Positions 17,794 through 31,601 are shown, counted from the stretch's first letter. The stretch: 64,000 nt of DNA from Pseudoduganella buxea (GCF_009720835.1 NZ_WNKZ01000003.1:1-64000), one strand, 5' to 3'. Numbers and translations are program-made. The notes: generated from the sequence alone by a model not told the origin.

Positions 17794-18696
17794 ATGCGCT
17801 TCGACCTGACCGACCTGAAACTGTTCCAGCGCGTGGCGGAAAGCGGCAGCATCACGGCCGGCGCCGCCCACGCGCACCTGGCCCTGGCTTCAGCCAGCGC
17901 CCGCATTCGCGGCATGGAGGACACGCTGGGCGTGCCGCTGCTGGTGCGGGGTCGGCGCGGCGTGGAGCCCACCGCCGCCGGGCGCACCTTGTTGCATCAC
18001 GCCCGCCTGATCACGCAGCAGATGGAGCGCATGCGCGCCGACCTGGGCGAATACGCCAGCGGCCTGAAAGGCCATGTGCGGGTGCTGTCGAACACGTCGG
18101 CGCTGACGGAATTCCTGCCCGACGTGCTGGCCGCCTTCATGGCGGCCCACCCGCACGTGAATGTGGACCTGGAAGAGCGGCTCAGCACGGACATCGTGCA
18201 GGCCATGCGCGACCGGCTGGCCGATATCGGCATCGTCACGGACGCCGTCGACAGCAGCGGGCTGGAAACGCGGCTGTTCAAGGAAGACCGGCTGGTGCTG
18301 GCCGTGGGGCTGGCGCACCCGCTGGCGAAAGGCGTGCGGCGGAGCGGCGCCCTGCCGTTTTCCGCCTGCGTCGAATACGACTTCATCGGCCTGGCCGGCG
18401 ACAGCGCGCTGCAGCAGTACATCGGCGAGCAGGGCTTGCGGCTGGGCCACCGGCTGCGCTACCGCGTGCGCCTGCGCAGCTTCGACGCCATCTGCCGCAT
18501 GGTCGCCAGCGGCAACGGTCTGGCCGTGCTGCCTGAATCGGCCGCCGTGCGCTCGCGCGACGCGGCCAACCTGAAAGTGGTGCGGCTTACCGACCCGTGG
18601 GCCCGGCGCCGGCTGCTGCTGTGCATGCAGAGCTACGCCAAGCTGCCCGGCTATGCACGGGAGCTGGCCGATGCGCTGGCGGCGCCGCAACCGTAG
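17794..18696 (+). CDS. LysR-type transcriptional regulator (divergent to TauE/SafE)
   Basis: This 300-residue LysR protein has a winged-helix N-terminus (LTDLKLFQRVAESGSITAGAA, then LALASASARIRGMEDTLGVPLLVR) and a substrate-binding-like domain (about 88-295: VRVLSNTSALTEFLPDVLAAF, GIVTDAVDSSGLETRLF, SGNGLAVLPESAA). The start is the ATG at 17794 with CCAAGG upstream; an earlier in-frame ATG at 17692 would run through the divergent promoter. It probably controls the divergent exporter gene and itself. Confidence 0.87.
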   Translation: MRFDLTDLKLFQRVAESGSITAGAAHAHLALASASARIRGMEDTLGVPLLVRGRRGVEPTAAGRTLLHHARLITQQMERMRADLGEYASGLKGHVRVLSNTSALTEFLPDVLAAFMAAHPHVNVDLEERLSTDIVQAMRDRLADIGIVTDAVDSSGLETRLFKEDRLVLAVGLAHPLAKGVRRSGALPFSACVEYDFIGLAGDSALQQYIGEQGLRLGHRLRYRVRLRSFDAICRMVASGNGLAVLPESAAVRSRDAANLKVVRLTDPWARRRLLLCMQSYAKLPGYARELADALAAPQP

Positions 18697-18724
18697 GCTT
18701 GCGGCCGTATTCTTGCCGCGGAAA

Positions 18725-18765
18725 GTTGCCGAAAAAATGGGGTCTGTCCCCATTTTCAAGGCAAC
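18725..18765. repeat. Intergenic palindromic repeat, GGGGTCTGTCCCC family, copy 1
   Basis: A core AAAATGGGG-TCTGT-CCCCATTTT is flanked by GTTGCC and GGCAAC, giving a long imperfect hairpin that touches the stop codon of the carbamoylase gene. Related copies lie at 37212-37250, 37256-37288 and 50070-50092. It sits where two convergent units end and could serve as a bidirectional terminator. Confidence 0.75.
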
Positions 18766-20036
18766 TACACCGTGCCGGCCCGCTCCAGCATGGCATGCAG
18801 CAGCACGTTGCAGCCCGCCTCCAGATGTTCGGACTTGGCGTCCTCGATCTCGTTGTGGCTGATGCCGTCCTTGCAGGGCACGAAGATCATGCCCGAGGGC
18901 GCCAGGCGGGCGGCGTAGATGGCGTCGTGGCCGGCGCCGGAGACGACGTCCATGGCCGGGTAGCCCAGCTTCGCGGTGGCATTGCGCACGGCGCCCACCA
19001 CGTCCGGATGGAAGGGGCACGGCGGGTAGTACGACACCCGTTCCAGCTCGATGGCCAAGCCGGTCTCCCGCGCCGTCTTCTCGACGAATGCCGTCATCTC
19101 CTCATGCATCGTATTCAGCAGTTCGCCCGTGACATTGCGCAGGTCGATGGAGAACTTCACCTGGCCGGGAATGACGTTGCGGCTGTTGGGGAATACCTGC
19201 ATCATGCCGACCGTGCCGCGCCCGTACGGTGGATAGCGGTTGGCGATGGCCACCACCTCCGGAATGATGCGGGCCGCCACCTGCATCGCGTCCTTCCGCA
19301 GATGCATCGGCGTCGGGCCGGCGTGCGCTTCCATGCCGGATACCGTGCAGTCGTACCACGACAGGCCCATCACGGCCGGCACCACGCCGATCACCTTGTC
19401 CGCGTCCTCCAGCACGGGGCCCTGTTCGATATGGGTCTCGAAGTAGGCACCGATGGGATGCTCCCCTGGCACCTGGTCGCCCTTGTAGCCGATGCGTTCC
19501 AGTTCCTCGCCGACGGTCTTGCCTTCCGTGTCGCGCGCCGCATACGCGTGTTCCAGCGTGAAGGCGCCGCAGAACACGCCCGAACCCATCATCACCGGCA
19601 CGAAGCGCGAGCCTTCCTCGTTGGTCCAGAAGGCCACTTCGATCGGCGCGCGCGTGCGGATGCCGTGATCGTTCAAGGTGCGCACCACCTCCAGCCCGGC
19701 CAGCACGCCGTAGTTGCCGTCGAACTTGCCGCCGGTGGGCTGGGTGTCGATATGGCTGCCCGTCATCACGGGCGGCAGCGTATTGTCGGTACCGTCGCGA
19801 CGCATGAAGACATTGCCGATCTGGTCGACCGTCACGCTCATGCCGGCGTCGCGGCCCCAGCCCACTACCAGGTCGCGGCCCTGGCGGTCCAGGTCCGTCA
19901 GGGCCAGGCGCTTGACGCCGCCCTTGGCCGTCGCCCCGATCCGGGCCAGTTCCATCAGCGCCGCCCACAGCCGCTCTCTGTCCACGCGCAAGCCGGCCAG
20001 CGCGTCCTCCTTCAAGTCATTGCGCATTTCGTTCAT
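18765..20036 (-). CDS. N-carbamoyl-beta-alanine amidohydrolase (beta-ureidopropionase), M20/Zn-dependent hydrolase family
   Basis: This 423-residue protein is an M20-type hydantoinase/carbamoylase: metal ligands in GSHIDTQPTGGKFDGNYGVLAG (His and Asp), NEEGSRF (Glu pair) and a late GAGHDAIYAARLAPSGMIFVP histidine. In the reductive pyrimidine pathway it hydrolyses N-carbamoyl-beta-alanine to beta-alanine, CO2 and ammonia. The context settles the choice over N-carbamoyl-L-amino-acid hydrolase: it is 33 bp after dihydropyrimidinase. It closes the operon, and a palindromic repeat follows its stop. Confidence 0.87.
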   Translation of the reverse strand: MNEMRNDLKEDALAGLRVDRERLWAALMELARIGATAKGGVKRLALTDLDRQGRDLVVGWGRDAGMSVTVDQIGNVFMRRDGTDNTLPPVMTGSHIDTQPTGGKFDGNYGVLAGLEVVRTLNDHGIRTRAPIEVAFWTNEEGSRFVPVMMGSGVFCGAFTLEHAYAARDTEGKTVGEELERIGYKGDQVPGEHPIGAYFETHIEQGPVLEDADKVIGVVPAVMGLSWYDCTVSGMEAHAGPTPMHLRKDAMQVAARIIPEVVAIANRYPPYGRGTVGMMQVFPNSRNVIPGQVKFSIDLRNVTGELLNTMHEEMTAFVEKTARETGLAIELERVSYYPPCPFHPDVVGAVRNATAKLGYPAMDVVSGAGHDAIYAARLAPSGMIFVPCKDGISHNEIEDAKSEHLEAGCNVLLHAMLERAGTV

Positions 20037-20069
20037 GTCTGCTCCTGGGTGTACGCCTGGTTATAAGGT

Positions 20070-22980
<2,911 letters not shown>

Positions 22981-23012
22981 TGCGGCTCTCCGTCGGTTGA
23001 AAGGCTTGGATC

Positions 23013-23036
23013 ACGACAACTGCAACGACAACTGCA
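23013..23036. repeat. Two tandem 12-bp repeats between preA and the NCS1 gene
   Basis: ACGACAACTGCA occurs twice in exact tandem, 33-56 bp upstream of the transporter start and next to a copy of the CCGGGGACAGTCC motif (23041-23053). It may be a regulator site or slippage product. Confidence 0.5.
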
Positions 23037-23079
23037 AAGACCGGGGACAGTCCTGAAGAACAGCCCCCTGCTGGCGGAT

Positions 23080-24375
23080 TCACGCCGCCGTCGGCACCTT
23101 CTCCGCGCGCGGATTGCGCGGATCCTGGGTCCAGTTCATATAGGGCTTGCCGGTCTGCTGCGGCACCATCGTGATGCAGTTCTGGACCGGGCAGGTGATT
23201 TCGCACAGGTTGCAGCCGACGCATTCGTGGTCGATGACCTGGTAGCTGCGTGCCGCGCTGATCGGGTCGACCAGCTTGGCAATGGCCTGGTGCGACGTGT
23301 CCTCGCAGGCGACGAAGCATTTGCCGCAGCCGATGCAGGCATCCTGGTCGATCCGGGCAATGACCTTGTAGTTCATGTCCAGGTATTTCCAGTCCGTCGT
23401 GTTCGGCACGGCCTTGCCGGAAAAGTCCGCCAAGGTCTGGTAGCCCTTCGACTCCATCCACCGGGCCAGGCCGTCCTTCATTTCCTCGACGATGCGGAAA
23501 CCATGCAGCATGGCCGCCGTGCACACCTGCACGCAGCCGGCGCCCAGCGCGATGAATTCGGCCGCGTCGCGCCAGTTGTTGATGCCGCCGATGCCGGAGA
23601 TGGGCAGGCCGCGGGTCTGCTCGTCGCGCGCGATCTCGGCCACCATGTTCAGCGCGATGGGCTTGACGGCCGTGCCGCAGTAGCCGCCGTGCGTGCTGGC
23701 CTGGCCCACCGTGGGCAGCGCCACCATCCGGTCCAGGTCGATCGACGTGATCGAGTTGATGGTGTTGATCAGCGAGACGGCATCGGCGCCGCCGGCCTTC
23801 GCGGCCCGCGCCGGCTGGCGGATGTCGGTGATGTTCGGCGTGAGCTTGACGATCACGGGCAGGCGGCTGTGCTTCTTGCACCAGCTGGTGACGAGCTGCA
23901 CGTACTCCGGCACCTGGCCGACGGCCGCGCCCATGCCCCGCTCCGGCATGCCGTGCGGGCAGCCGAAATTAAGCTCGATGCCGTCCGCGCCGGTGGCCTC
24001 CACCTTCGGCAGGATGTCGGCCCAGTAGTGCTCCTCGCAGGGCAGCATCAGCGACACGACGATGGCACGGTCCGGCCACGCTTCCTTGACGGCCGTGATC
24101 TCGCGCAGGTTGATGTCGAGCGAACGGTCGGTGATCAGTTCGATGTTGTTGAAGCCCAGGACTTCGCGGTTCTTGCCGTAGATGGCCGAGTAGCGCGAGG
24201 ACACGTTGACGGCCGGCGGGTCTTCGCCCAGCGTCTTCCACACGACGCCGCCCCACCCCGCCTCGAAGGCGCGGATGACGTTATAGGCCTTGTCGGTCGG
24301 CGGCGCGGAGGCCAGCCAGAACGGGTTGGGTGACTTGATGCCGCAAAAATCGATGCTGAGGTCCGCTTTCATCAC
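23080..24375 (-). CDS. preA: NAD-dependent dihydropyrimidine dehydrogenase, PreA subunit
   Basis: This 431-residue protein reduces uracil and thymine to the 5,6-dihydro bases. Residues 1-310 are the FMN barrel of dihydroorotate-dehydrogenase type (KSPNPFWLASAPPTDKAYN, IELNFGCPHGMPERGMGAA, VIVKLTPNITDI, SGIGGINNWRDAAEF). The C-terminus carries two 4Fe-4S motifs (CIGCGKCFVAC and CVGCNLCEITCPVQNC). Its start overlaps the preT stop by 4 bp, so the two subunits are translationally coupled, as expected for the PreT-PreA complex. Confidence 0.94.
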   Translation of the reverse strand: MMKADLSIDFCGIKSPNPFWLASAPPTDKAYNVIRAFEAGWGGVVWKTLGEDPPAVNVSSRYSAIYGKNREVLGFNNIELITDRSLDINLREITAVKEAWPDRAIVVSLMLPCEEHYWADILPKVEATGADGIELNFGCPHGMPERGMGAAVGQVPEYVQLVTSWCKKHSRLPVIVKLTPNITDIRQPARAAKAGGADAVSLINTINSITSIDLDRMVALPTVGQASTHGGYCGTAVKPIALNMVAEIARDEQTRGLPISGIGGINNWRDAAEFIALGAGCVQVCTAAMLHGFRIVEEMKDGLARWMESKGYQTLADFSGKAVPNTTDWKYLDMNYKVIARIDQDACIGCGKCFVACEDTSHQAIAKLVDPISAARSYQVIDHECVGCNLCEITCPVQNCITMVPQQTGKPYMNWTQDPRNPRAEKVPTAA

Positions 24376-25742
24376 ACACCTTCCTTCTTCGCCTGCATAT
24401 CGGAATGAATCGCCAGCGCCGCCAGCTTGCCGTGCTGGACGGCCTGCACCGTCAGGTCCTGCCCCGGTGCCACGCAGTCGCCGCCCGCGTAGATGCCCGG
24501 CAGCGCCGTGCGGAAGCGGTCATCCACGTGGATCTTGTCGCCGTCGCGCTTCAGGAGCGTGGCCAGCGGATCGGACAGCGACGCTTCGGCCAGGCCCTGG
24601 CCGATGGCCTTGAACACGGCGTCGGCGGCGATCTCGAAGGTTTCCCCCGTGCCCGTCAGGCGGCCGGCGTCGTTCATCGCGGTCTTCTCGAAGCGCATGC
24701 CGCGCACGCGGCCGAAGCCGTCCAGCAGCACTTCGCGCGGCTGCGCCCACGTCACCATCCGCACCAGGTTGGCCTTGGCGATGTCCTGCTCGTGGTGGGT
24801 GGCGCCCATCGCGTCGAAGCCGCGCCGGTAGACCAGGGTGACTTCCTCGGCGCCCAGGCGGCCGATCTGCACGGCCATGTCGATGGCCGTATTGCCGGCG
24901 CCGATGACGATGGCGCGGCGCGGCACGGGCAGCGCGGCCAGGTCGCTGGCCTGGCGCAGCGCGGCGATGTAGTCGACGGCGGCCAGCAGGCCCGGTGCAT
25001 CCTCGCCGGTGAGGCCCAGCTGGCGGCTCGCGCCCAGGCCCAGGCCCAGGAAGACGGCGTCGTAGTTCGCGTGCAGGTCCTTCAAGTGCAGGTTCTCGCC
25101 CAGCTTCTGGCCGCAGCGGATTTCGATGCCGCCGATCCCCAGCAGGAATTCCACTTCGCGCTGGGCGAACTGGTTGGTCAGCTTGTACTTGGCGATGCCG
25201 TATTCGTTCAGGCCGCCCGGCTTGGCCTGGGCTTCGAACACGACGACGTCGTTGCCCAGCATGGCCAGCCGGTGCGCGCACGACAGGCCGGCAGGGCCCG
25301 CGCCCACCACGGCAACGGTCTTGCCGGTGCTCGGGGCGCGCTGGAACGGGTGGTCGACGAAGGACATATTGTCGGTGGCGTAGCGCTGCAGCAGCGCGAT
25401 CTTGACAGGCTGGCCTTCGGCGTCGTGGTTGCGCACGCAGGCGTCCTCGCACAGGATCTCGGTGGGACACACCCGCGCGCAGCTGCCGCCGAAGATGTTC
25501 TGCTTCAGGATGCCGGCGGCGGCGCCGTCGATATTGCGGTCATGGATATTGCGGATGAAGCTGGCCACGTCGATCTCGGACGGGCAGATGCGCGTGCACG
25601 GTGCGTCGTAGCAGTACAGGCAGCGCGCGCTTTCGATGGCGGCCTGGCGCGCGTTCAGGGGCGGTGCCAGGTCGGTAAAGTGGCTGGCCAGTTCGCCATT
25701 GGTGGCGGTGGGTTGGGGGATATAGTGTAGTGAGTCGAGCAT
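24372..25742 (-). CDS. preT: NAD-dependent dihydropyrimidine dehydrogenase, PreT subunit
   Basis: The 456-residue flavoprotein passes electrons from NADH to PreA. An N-terminal Fe-S part (CLYCYDAPCTRICP, CARVCPTEILCEDAC) precedes an FAD Rossmann motif (VAVVGAGPAGLSCAHRLA) and an NAD-binding motif (AIVIGAGNTAIDMAVQIG), ending in the FAD motif YAGGDCV. The start is the ATG at 25742 with AGGA about 10 bp upstream; the open frame extends 32 residues further but without family resemblance. The 96-bp gap before it carries copies of the GGACAGTCC motif. Confidence 0.93.
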   Translation of the reverse strand: MLDSLHYIPQPTATNGELASHFTDLAPPLNARQAAIESARCLYCYDAPCTRICPSEIDVASFIRNIHDRNIDGAAAGILKQNIFGGSCARVCPTEILCEDACVRNHDAEGQPVKIALLQRYATDNMSFVDHPFQRAPSTGKTVAVVGAGPAGLSCAHRLAMLGNDVVVFEAQAKPGGLNEYGIAKYKLTNQFAQREVEFLLGIGGIEIRCGQKLGENLHLKDLHANYDAVFLGLGLGASRQLGLTGEDAPGLLAAVDYIAALRQASDLAALPVPRRAIVIGAGNTAIDMAVQIGRLGAEEVTLVYRRGFDAMGATHHEQDIAKANLVRMVTWAQPREVLLDGFGRVRGMRFEKTAMNDAGRLTGTGETFEIAADAVFKAIGQGLAEASLSDPLATLLKRDGDKIHVDDRFRTALPGIYAGGDCVAPGQDLTVQAVQHGKLAALAIHSDMQAKKEGV

Positions 25743-25838
25743 GGTGTGGTTCCTGGCTGGTCCTGAATAAGACATCACTGTGCTGGGTAAAACCGGGGAC
25801 AGTCCGGGAGGGACAGTCCCCCCGACATCTGGCGTCAA

Positions 25839-27341
25839 CTACTTCATCTGAGGGAATGCAAATTCCGCGCCAGCGGAGGCCGTATTCGGCCAGCGCTGCA
25901 TCACGGCCTTGTGGCGCGTGTAGAAGCGCACGCCCTCGGGGCCGTAGGCGTGGTGGTCGCCGAACAGGCTGCGCTTCCAGCCGCCGAAGCTGTTGAAGGC
26001 CATCGGCACCGGCAGCGGCACGTTCACACCCACCATGCCGACCTGGATCTGCCGCACGAACTCGCGCGCCACGCCGCCGTCGCGCGTGAACACGGCCACG
26101 CCGTTGCCGTACTCGTTGCGGTTGATCAGCTCCACCGCGCTGCCCACGTCCGGCAGGCGCACCACGCACAGCACGGGGCCGAAGATCTCCTCCTTGTAGA
26201 TCGTCATGTCGGGCGTGACGTGATCGAACAGGGTGCCACCGACGAAGAAGCCGTTGGGCCGGTCCGCCACCTTGTGATTGCGCCCGTCGACCACCAGCGT
26301 GGCACCCTGCTCGACGCCTTCGCCGATCAGCTTTTCGATGCGCAGCTTGGCGGCCTGCGTGACGACCGGCCCCATTTCGGCATCGTGTGCCATGCCGTCG
26401 CCAATTTTCAGTGCGGCCGTGCGCCGTTGCAGTGCGCCGATCAGTTTGTCGCCTGCGTCGCCCACCGCCGCCACGACGGAGATCGCCATGCAGCGCTCGC
26501 CGGCCGAACCGAACGCGGCACCCATCAGGGCATCCACCGTCATCTCCATGTCGGCGTCGGGCATCACCACGGCGTGGTTCTTGGCGCCGCCTAGTGCCTG
26601 CACGCGCTTGCCGTTGGCGCTGCCCTTGGCGTAGATGTATTCGGCGATCGGCGTGGAGCCGACGAAGCTGATTGCCTCGACCAGCGGATGCTCCAGCAGT
26701 GCGTCGACGGTAACCTTGTCGCCCTGGATCACATTGAACACGCCGTCCGGCAGGCCGGCCTGTTTCAGCAGTTCGGCATGCAGCAGCGACGGCGACGGAT
26801 CGCGTTCGGAAGGCTTCAGGATGAAGGTGTTCCCGCATGCCAGCGCAACGGGGAACATCCACATCGGCACCATCACTGGGAAGTTGAACGGCGTGATGCC
26901 GGCGACGACGCCAAGCGGCTGGCGCATCGACCACGCGTCGATGCCGCGCGCGATCTGGTCGGTGAATTCGCCCTTCAGCAGGTGCGGAATGCCGATGGCG
27001 AACTCCACCACCTCAATGCCGCGCGCCACCTCGCCGCGGGCGTCGGCAAAGGTCTTGCCGTGCTCCCGCGTCAGCATCGCCGCGAAGTCGTCGGTATGCT
27101 GCTGGCACAGCTGCAGGTACTTCGACAGGATGCGGGCGCGCGCCAGCGGCGGCGTGTCGGCCCAGGCCGGGAAGGCGGCATGCGCGGCCTGCACGGCCGC
27201 ATCCACTTCCTCGGCCGTGCCCAGCGCGACGCGCGCCACGGGCTCGCCCATTGCCGGGTTGAAGACGTCGGCATAGCGGCCGCTGCGCGTATCGACCTTG
27301 CTGCCGCCGATATGGTGGGTAATGGTGTCCAGGTCCGTCAT
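25839..27341 (-). CDS. mmsA: CoA-acylating (methyl)malonate-semialdehyde dehydrogenase
   Basis: The 500-residue ALDH-fold enzyme has the MmsA hallmarks [25 protein letters not shown] and [12 protein letters not shown] with the catalytic Cys, and IFGPVLCVV. MmsA converts malonate semialdehyde to acetyl-CoA, and methylmalonate semialdehyde to propionyl-CoA. Here it would take the semialdehydes made by the neighbouring beta-alanine aminotransferase from uracil and thymine. It follows ald by 33 bp. Confidence 0.93.
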   Translation of the reverse strand: MTDLDTITHHIGGSKVDTRSGRYADVFNPAMGEPVARVALGTAEEVDAAVQAAHAAFPAWADTPPLARARILSKYLQLCQQHTDDFAAMLTREHGKTFADARGEVARGIEVVEFAIGIPHLLKGEFTDQIARGIDAWSMRQPLGVVAGITPFNFPVMVPMWMFPVALACGNTFILKPSERDPSPSLLHAELLKQAGLPDGVFNVIQGDKVTVDALLEHPLVEAISFVGSTPIAEYIYAKGSANGKRVQALGGAKNHAVVMPDADMEMTVDALMGAAFGSAGERCMAISVVAAVGDAGDKLIGALQRRTAALKIGDGMAHDAEMGPVVTQAAKLRIEKLIGEGVEQGATLVVDGRNHKVADRPNGFFVGGTLFDHVTPDMTIYKEEIFGPVLCVVRLPDVGSAVELINRNEYGNGVAVFTRDGGVAREFVRQIQVGMVGVNVPLPVPMAFNSFGGWKRSLFGDHHAYGPEGVRFYTRHKAVMQRWPNTASAGAEFAFPQMK

Positions 27342-27374
27342 GATGTTCCTATCGTTCGATTGGGGCCAACAGAA

Positions 27375-28490
<1,116 letters not shown>

Positions 28491-28597
28491 TTTCGTCTCC
28501 TTTTATCCTGCGCCGGGTGCCGGGCCGCAAGCGCCGATTGTGTCGGTGCCCCGTCCCTGCCCTGGCCGCGTAGGTGGGTGCGTCGTTGGTCGAGTCC

Positions 28598-29914
28598 TCA
28601 GTCGAGCTCTTTCAAAATTCTTGCCAGCTTGCCGAACAGTTCGTCGATATGCTGTTTCTCGAACACCAGCGGCGGCGACAAGGCGATGATGTCGCCCGTC
28701 ACGCGGATCAGCACCCCGTCCGCGAAGGCCTTCTTGAACGCCGCGTAGGCACGCGCGCCCGGCTTGCCCGCGATGGGCGCCAGCTCGATGCCGGCGATCA
28801 GGCCGATGCAGCGCAGGTCGATCACATGCGGCAGGCCCTTGAGCGAATACACGGCATCGACCCAGTAGTCCTGCAGGCCCTTTGCGTGGCCCAGGATGTC
28901 CTGTTCCTGGAACACTTCCAGCGTGGCCAGGGCTGCGGCGCAGGCCAGCGGGTGGCCGGAATACGTATAGCCGTGGAACAGTTCGATGCCGGCCGGCGCG
29001 TCCATGAAGGCGTCGTGCACGAAGCTTTTCGAGAACACGGCGCCCATCGGCACGGTGCCGTTGGTCAGGCCCTTGGCGGTGGTCATCATGTCCGGCTCGA
29101 CGTCGAAATAGTCGGCCGCGAACGGCGTCGTCATGCGCCCGAAGCCCGTGATGACTTCATCGAAGATCAGCAGGATGCCGTGCTTCGTGCACAGCTCGCG
29201 CAGACGCTTCAGGTAGCCCTTCGGCGGAATCAGCACGCCGGTGGAGCCGGCCACCGGCTCGACGATGACGGCGGCGATGGTGGAGGCGTCATGCAGCGCG
29301 ACGATGCGTTCCAGCTCGTCCGCCAGGTGGGCGCCATATTCAGGCTCGCCCTTCGTGAAGGCGTTCTTTTCCAGGTTGTGCGTATGCGGCAGGTGGTCCA
29401 CGCCCGGCAGCAAGGTGCCGTAGGGCTTGCGGTTGCCGGCGATGCCGCCGACGGATATGCCGCCGAAGCCGACGCCGTGATAGCCCCGTTCGCGGCCGAT
29501 GAAGCGGGTGCGCGATGCCTCGCCGCGCGCCTTGTGGTACGCCAGCGCCATCTTCAGCGCCGTGTCGACGGCCTCGGAGCCGGAGTTGGTGTAGAAGACG
29601 TGACCGAAGCGGTGGTTGGTGTAGTCCATCAGCCGGTCGGCCAGTTCGAAGGCGGCCGGGTGGCCCATCTGGAAGGTGGGCGCGAAGTCGAGCTGGCCGA
29701 CCATCTCGCGCACCGCCGCGACGATCTTCGGCTGCGTGTGGCCGCAGGGGACGCACCACAGGCCGGCCGTGCCGTCCAGGATCTGGTTGCCGTCGACATC
29801 CTTGTAGTGGACGCCCGCGGCCGACACCAGCAGGCGGGGATTGGCCTTGAAATCCCGGTTGTTCGTGAAAGGCATCCAGAAGGCTGCCAGCGATGCCGGG
29901 CGGGATTCGTTCAT
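28598..29914 (-). CDS. Class III aminotransferase, beta-alanine (omega-amino acid):pyruvate type
   Basis: The 438-residue PLP enzyme has class III features: VFYTNSGSEAVDTALKMAL, RERGYHGVGFGG, VIVEPVAGSTG, LLIFDEVITGFGRM and the PLP lysine in TTAKGLTNG. It starts like omega-amino acid:pyruvate aminotransferases (FWMPFTNNRDFK). In this operon it would convert beta-alanine plus pyruvate to malonate semialdehyde plus alanine. An AAGGAG ribosome site precedes the ATG. It heads the minus-strand operon, and a RutR-like palindrome lies in its leader/promoter. Confidence 0.92.
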   Translation of the reverse strand: MNESRPASLAAFWMPFTNNRDFKANPRLLVSAAGVHYKDVDGNQILDGTAGLWCVPCGHTQPKIVAAVREMVGQLDFAPTFQMGHPAAFELADRLMDYTNHRFGHVFYTNSGSEAVDTALKMALAYHKARGEASRTRFIGRERGYHGVGFGGISVGGIAGNRKPYGTLLPGVDHLPHTHNLEKNAFTKGEPEYGAHLADELERIVALHDASTIAAVIVEPVAGSTGVLIPPKGYLKRLRELCTKHGILLIFDEVITGFGRMTTPFAADYFDVEPDMMTTAKGLTNGTVPMGAVFSKSFVHDAFMDAPAGIELFHGYTYSGHPLACAAALATLEVFQEQDILGHAKGLQDYWVDAVYSLKGLPHVIDLRCIGLIAGIELAPIAGKPGARAYAAFKKAFADGVLIRVTGDIIALSPPLVFEKQHIDELFGKLARILKELD

Positions 29915-29946
29915 GCTTTTCTCCTTTTTTACGATCCGTAAAAAAC

Positions 29947-29962
29947 TTTACCAGTTGGCAAA
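29947..29962. promoter_or_regulatory. RutR-like operator in front of the pyrimidine operon
   Basis: TTTACCAGTTGGCAAA is a 7-2-7 dyad (TTTACCA / TGGCAAA, one mismatch). It matches most of the known Escherichia coli RutR site TTGACCANNTGGTCAA, recalled from the literature. It lies 33-48 bp before the aminotransferase ATG and about 12 bp downstream of a TATTAT hexamer on the minus strand, where a repressor would block initiation. A RutR-like TetR gene is 1.6 kb away. Confidence 0.55.
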
Positions 29963-30040
29963 ATGATGATGCAATAATAGTCACGCCGTTCACTATGGCA
30001 CATATACACAATCGGAAAAACCATCCAACCGTACAGGTAG

Positions 30041-30060
30041 CCAAAACACTACAGTTTTGG
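30041..30060. promoter_or_regulatory. Perfect 7-bp inverted repeat before the MocR gene
   Basis: CCAAAAC-ACTACA-GTTTTGG lies 23 bp before the MocR start in the divergent region. It may be the MocR or TetR binding site, or overlap the MocR promoter. MocR regulators often bind in their own divergent promoter. Confidence 0.4.
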
Positions 30061-30083
30061 AAAGCGCGTAAGCGGAGTCAACG

Positions 30084-31601
30084 ATGACGATTCACGAGTT
30101 TGAGGCAGATCAAGGCGCCGACGATGCGGTGGGAATTCCTGCGTGGCCCTTGCTGGCGCTGGAGCGGGGCAAGAAAGGCAGCCTCGTCGACAAGATCGTC
30201 GCGGCGGTCACGGCCATGGTGGCGGCCAAGGCCCTGCGGGTGGGCACGCGCATGCCGTCCGTGCGGCAGTTCGCCAAGTGTAATGGCATCAGTACCTTTA
30301 CAGTTGTCGAGGCCTACGACCGCCTCGTCACGTTGGGCTTGCTGTGCTCGCGGCGCGGGTCCGGCTACTTCGTGGCGCGCCAGGACCTGCCGCCGACCTT
30401 GCAGCCGGACGCCCTGCTGCCCTCGCCCTGCGCCGGCGGCCGGGGCGCCGTCGATGCGCTGACACCGGAGCTGTACACGGGCGTTTCCGAAGCGCTGCCG
30501 GCCGGCACGGGCTGGCTGCCGCCCGAGTGGTATGGCGAGGACACCATTCTCGACGCCGTGCGCCAGGCCATGCGCATTCCCGCCAACCGGCTGCGCGGCT
30601 ACGGCCACCCGCTGGGCTTCGCCGGCCTGCGCCAGCAACTGTCGAGCAGCCTATCGGACGAGCTGTTCCCCGTCGAGCCGGACCAGGTGCTGCTGACGCA
30701 CGGCGCCACCCACGCCTTCGACCTGATCCTGCGCACCCTGACGCGCCCGGGCGACACCGTTTTCGTCGAGGACCCGGGCTACAGCAACCTGCTGTCGCTG
30801 ATCCGCCACCACGGCTGCAATGTCGTCGGCATTCCCCGCGACGACCGGGGCCTGGACCTGGACGCGCTGGCGGCCCAGGCCCGGCTGGTCCAGCCCAAGC
30901 TGATGTTCGTCAACACGGTGCTGCAAAATCCGCTCGGCACGTCGCTGTCGCCGGCCCAGGCGCACCGTTTGCTGGCGCTGGCCGAGCAGTTCGACTTCTG
31001 GCTTGTGGAAGACGATATCTACCGCGAGCTGGCCGCGCGCGGCGAGGCGTCGCTGGCGGCGCTGGACGGCCTGCGCCGCGTCATCCGCGTCGGCAGTTTT
31101 TCCAAGACCTTGTCGCCCGTGCTGCGGGTCGGCTCGATCTGCGCTTCCGCCTCGCTGCTGCCGGAACTGGTGCGGGTGAAGATGCTGACGGGGCTGACGA
31201 CGTCGGAAGTGAACGAGCGCGCCGTCTATCACGCGCTGACGGCGCGCCCCTACCGGCGCATGGTGGAAAAGCTCGTGGCCCAGCTGGACGCGGGGCGCGA
31301 ACGCAGCATCGAGGTCCTGCGCGAGGTGGGCATGGCCCCCGTGGCCCGGCCGCGCGGCGGCATGTTCGTCAGCGCCGGCTGGGATATCGCACCCACGCCC
31401 ACCCGCAACGGCCGTGTCATCGCCGACCAGGCCTTGCGCGCCGGCGTGCTGCTGGCGCCGAACGAATTCTTCATGCTGCGGCCCAGCCCCACCATCTGGT
31501 TCCGCTTCAATGTGGCCTACACGGCCGAGCCCCTGCTGCGCGCGTTCTTGCGCGATGCACAGCGCGACGGCCTGCGCGCGGATGGGGGCCAGCATGGATA
31601 A
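30084..31601 (+). CDS. MocR-type (GntR/PLP aminotransferase) transcriptional regulator
   Basis: Of 505 residues, 15-95 are a GntR winged helix (GTRMPSVRQFAKCNGISTFTVVEAYDRL with GSGYFVAR after it). The rest is a fold-I aminotransferase domain (TPELYTGV region, GYGHPLGFAGLRQQL, FVEDPGYSN, NPLGTSLSPAQ, VEDDIYREL, and the PLP lysine in VGSFSKTLSP). MocR proteins sense a small amine or PLP adduct. Divergence from the aminotransferase operon suggests beta-alanine or a related omega-amino acid as its signal. The stop overlaps the TetR start by 8 bp, so both regulators are co-expressed. Confidence 0.9.
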   Translation: MTIHEFEADQGADDAVGIPAWPLLALERGKKGSLVDKIVAAVTAMVAAKALRVGTRMPSVRQFAKCNGISTFTVVEAYDRLVTLGLLCSRRGSGYFVARQDLPPTLQPDALLPSPCAGGRGAVDALTPELYTGVSEALPAGTGWLPPEWYGEDTILDAVRQAMRIPANRLRGYGHPLGFAGLRQQLSSSLSDELFPVEPDQVLLTHGATHAFDLILRTLTRPGDTVFVEDPGYSNLLSLIRHHGCNVVGIPRDDRGLDLDALAAQARLVQPKLMFVNTVLQNPLGTSLSPAQAHRLLALAEQFDFWLVEDDIYRELAARGEASLAALDGLRRVIRVGSFSKTLSPVLRVGSICASASLLPELVRVKMLTGLTTSEVNERAVYHALTARPYRRMVEKLVAQLDAGRERSIEVLREVGMAPVARPRGGMFVSAGWDIAPTPTRNGRVIADQALRAGVLLAPNEFFMLRPSPTIWFRFNVAYTAEPLLRAFLRDAQRDGLRADGGQHG

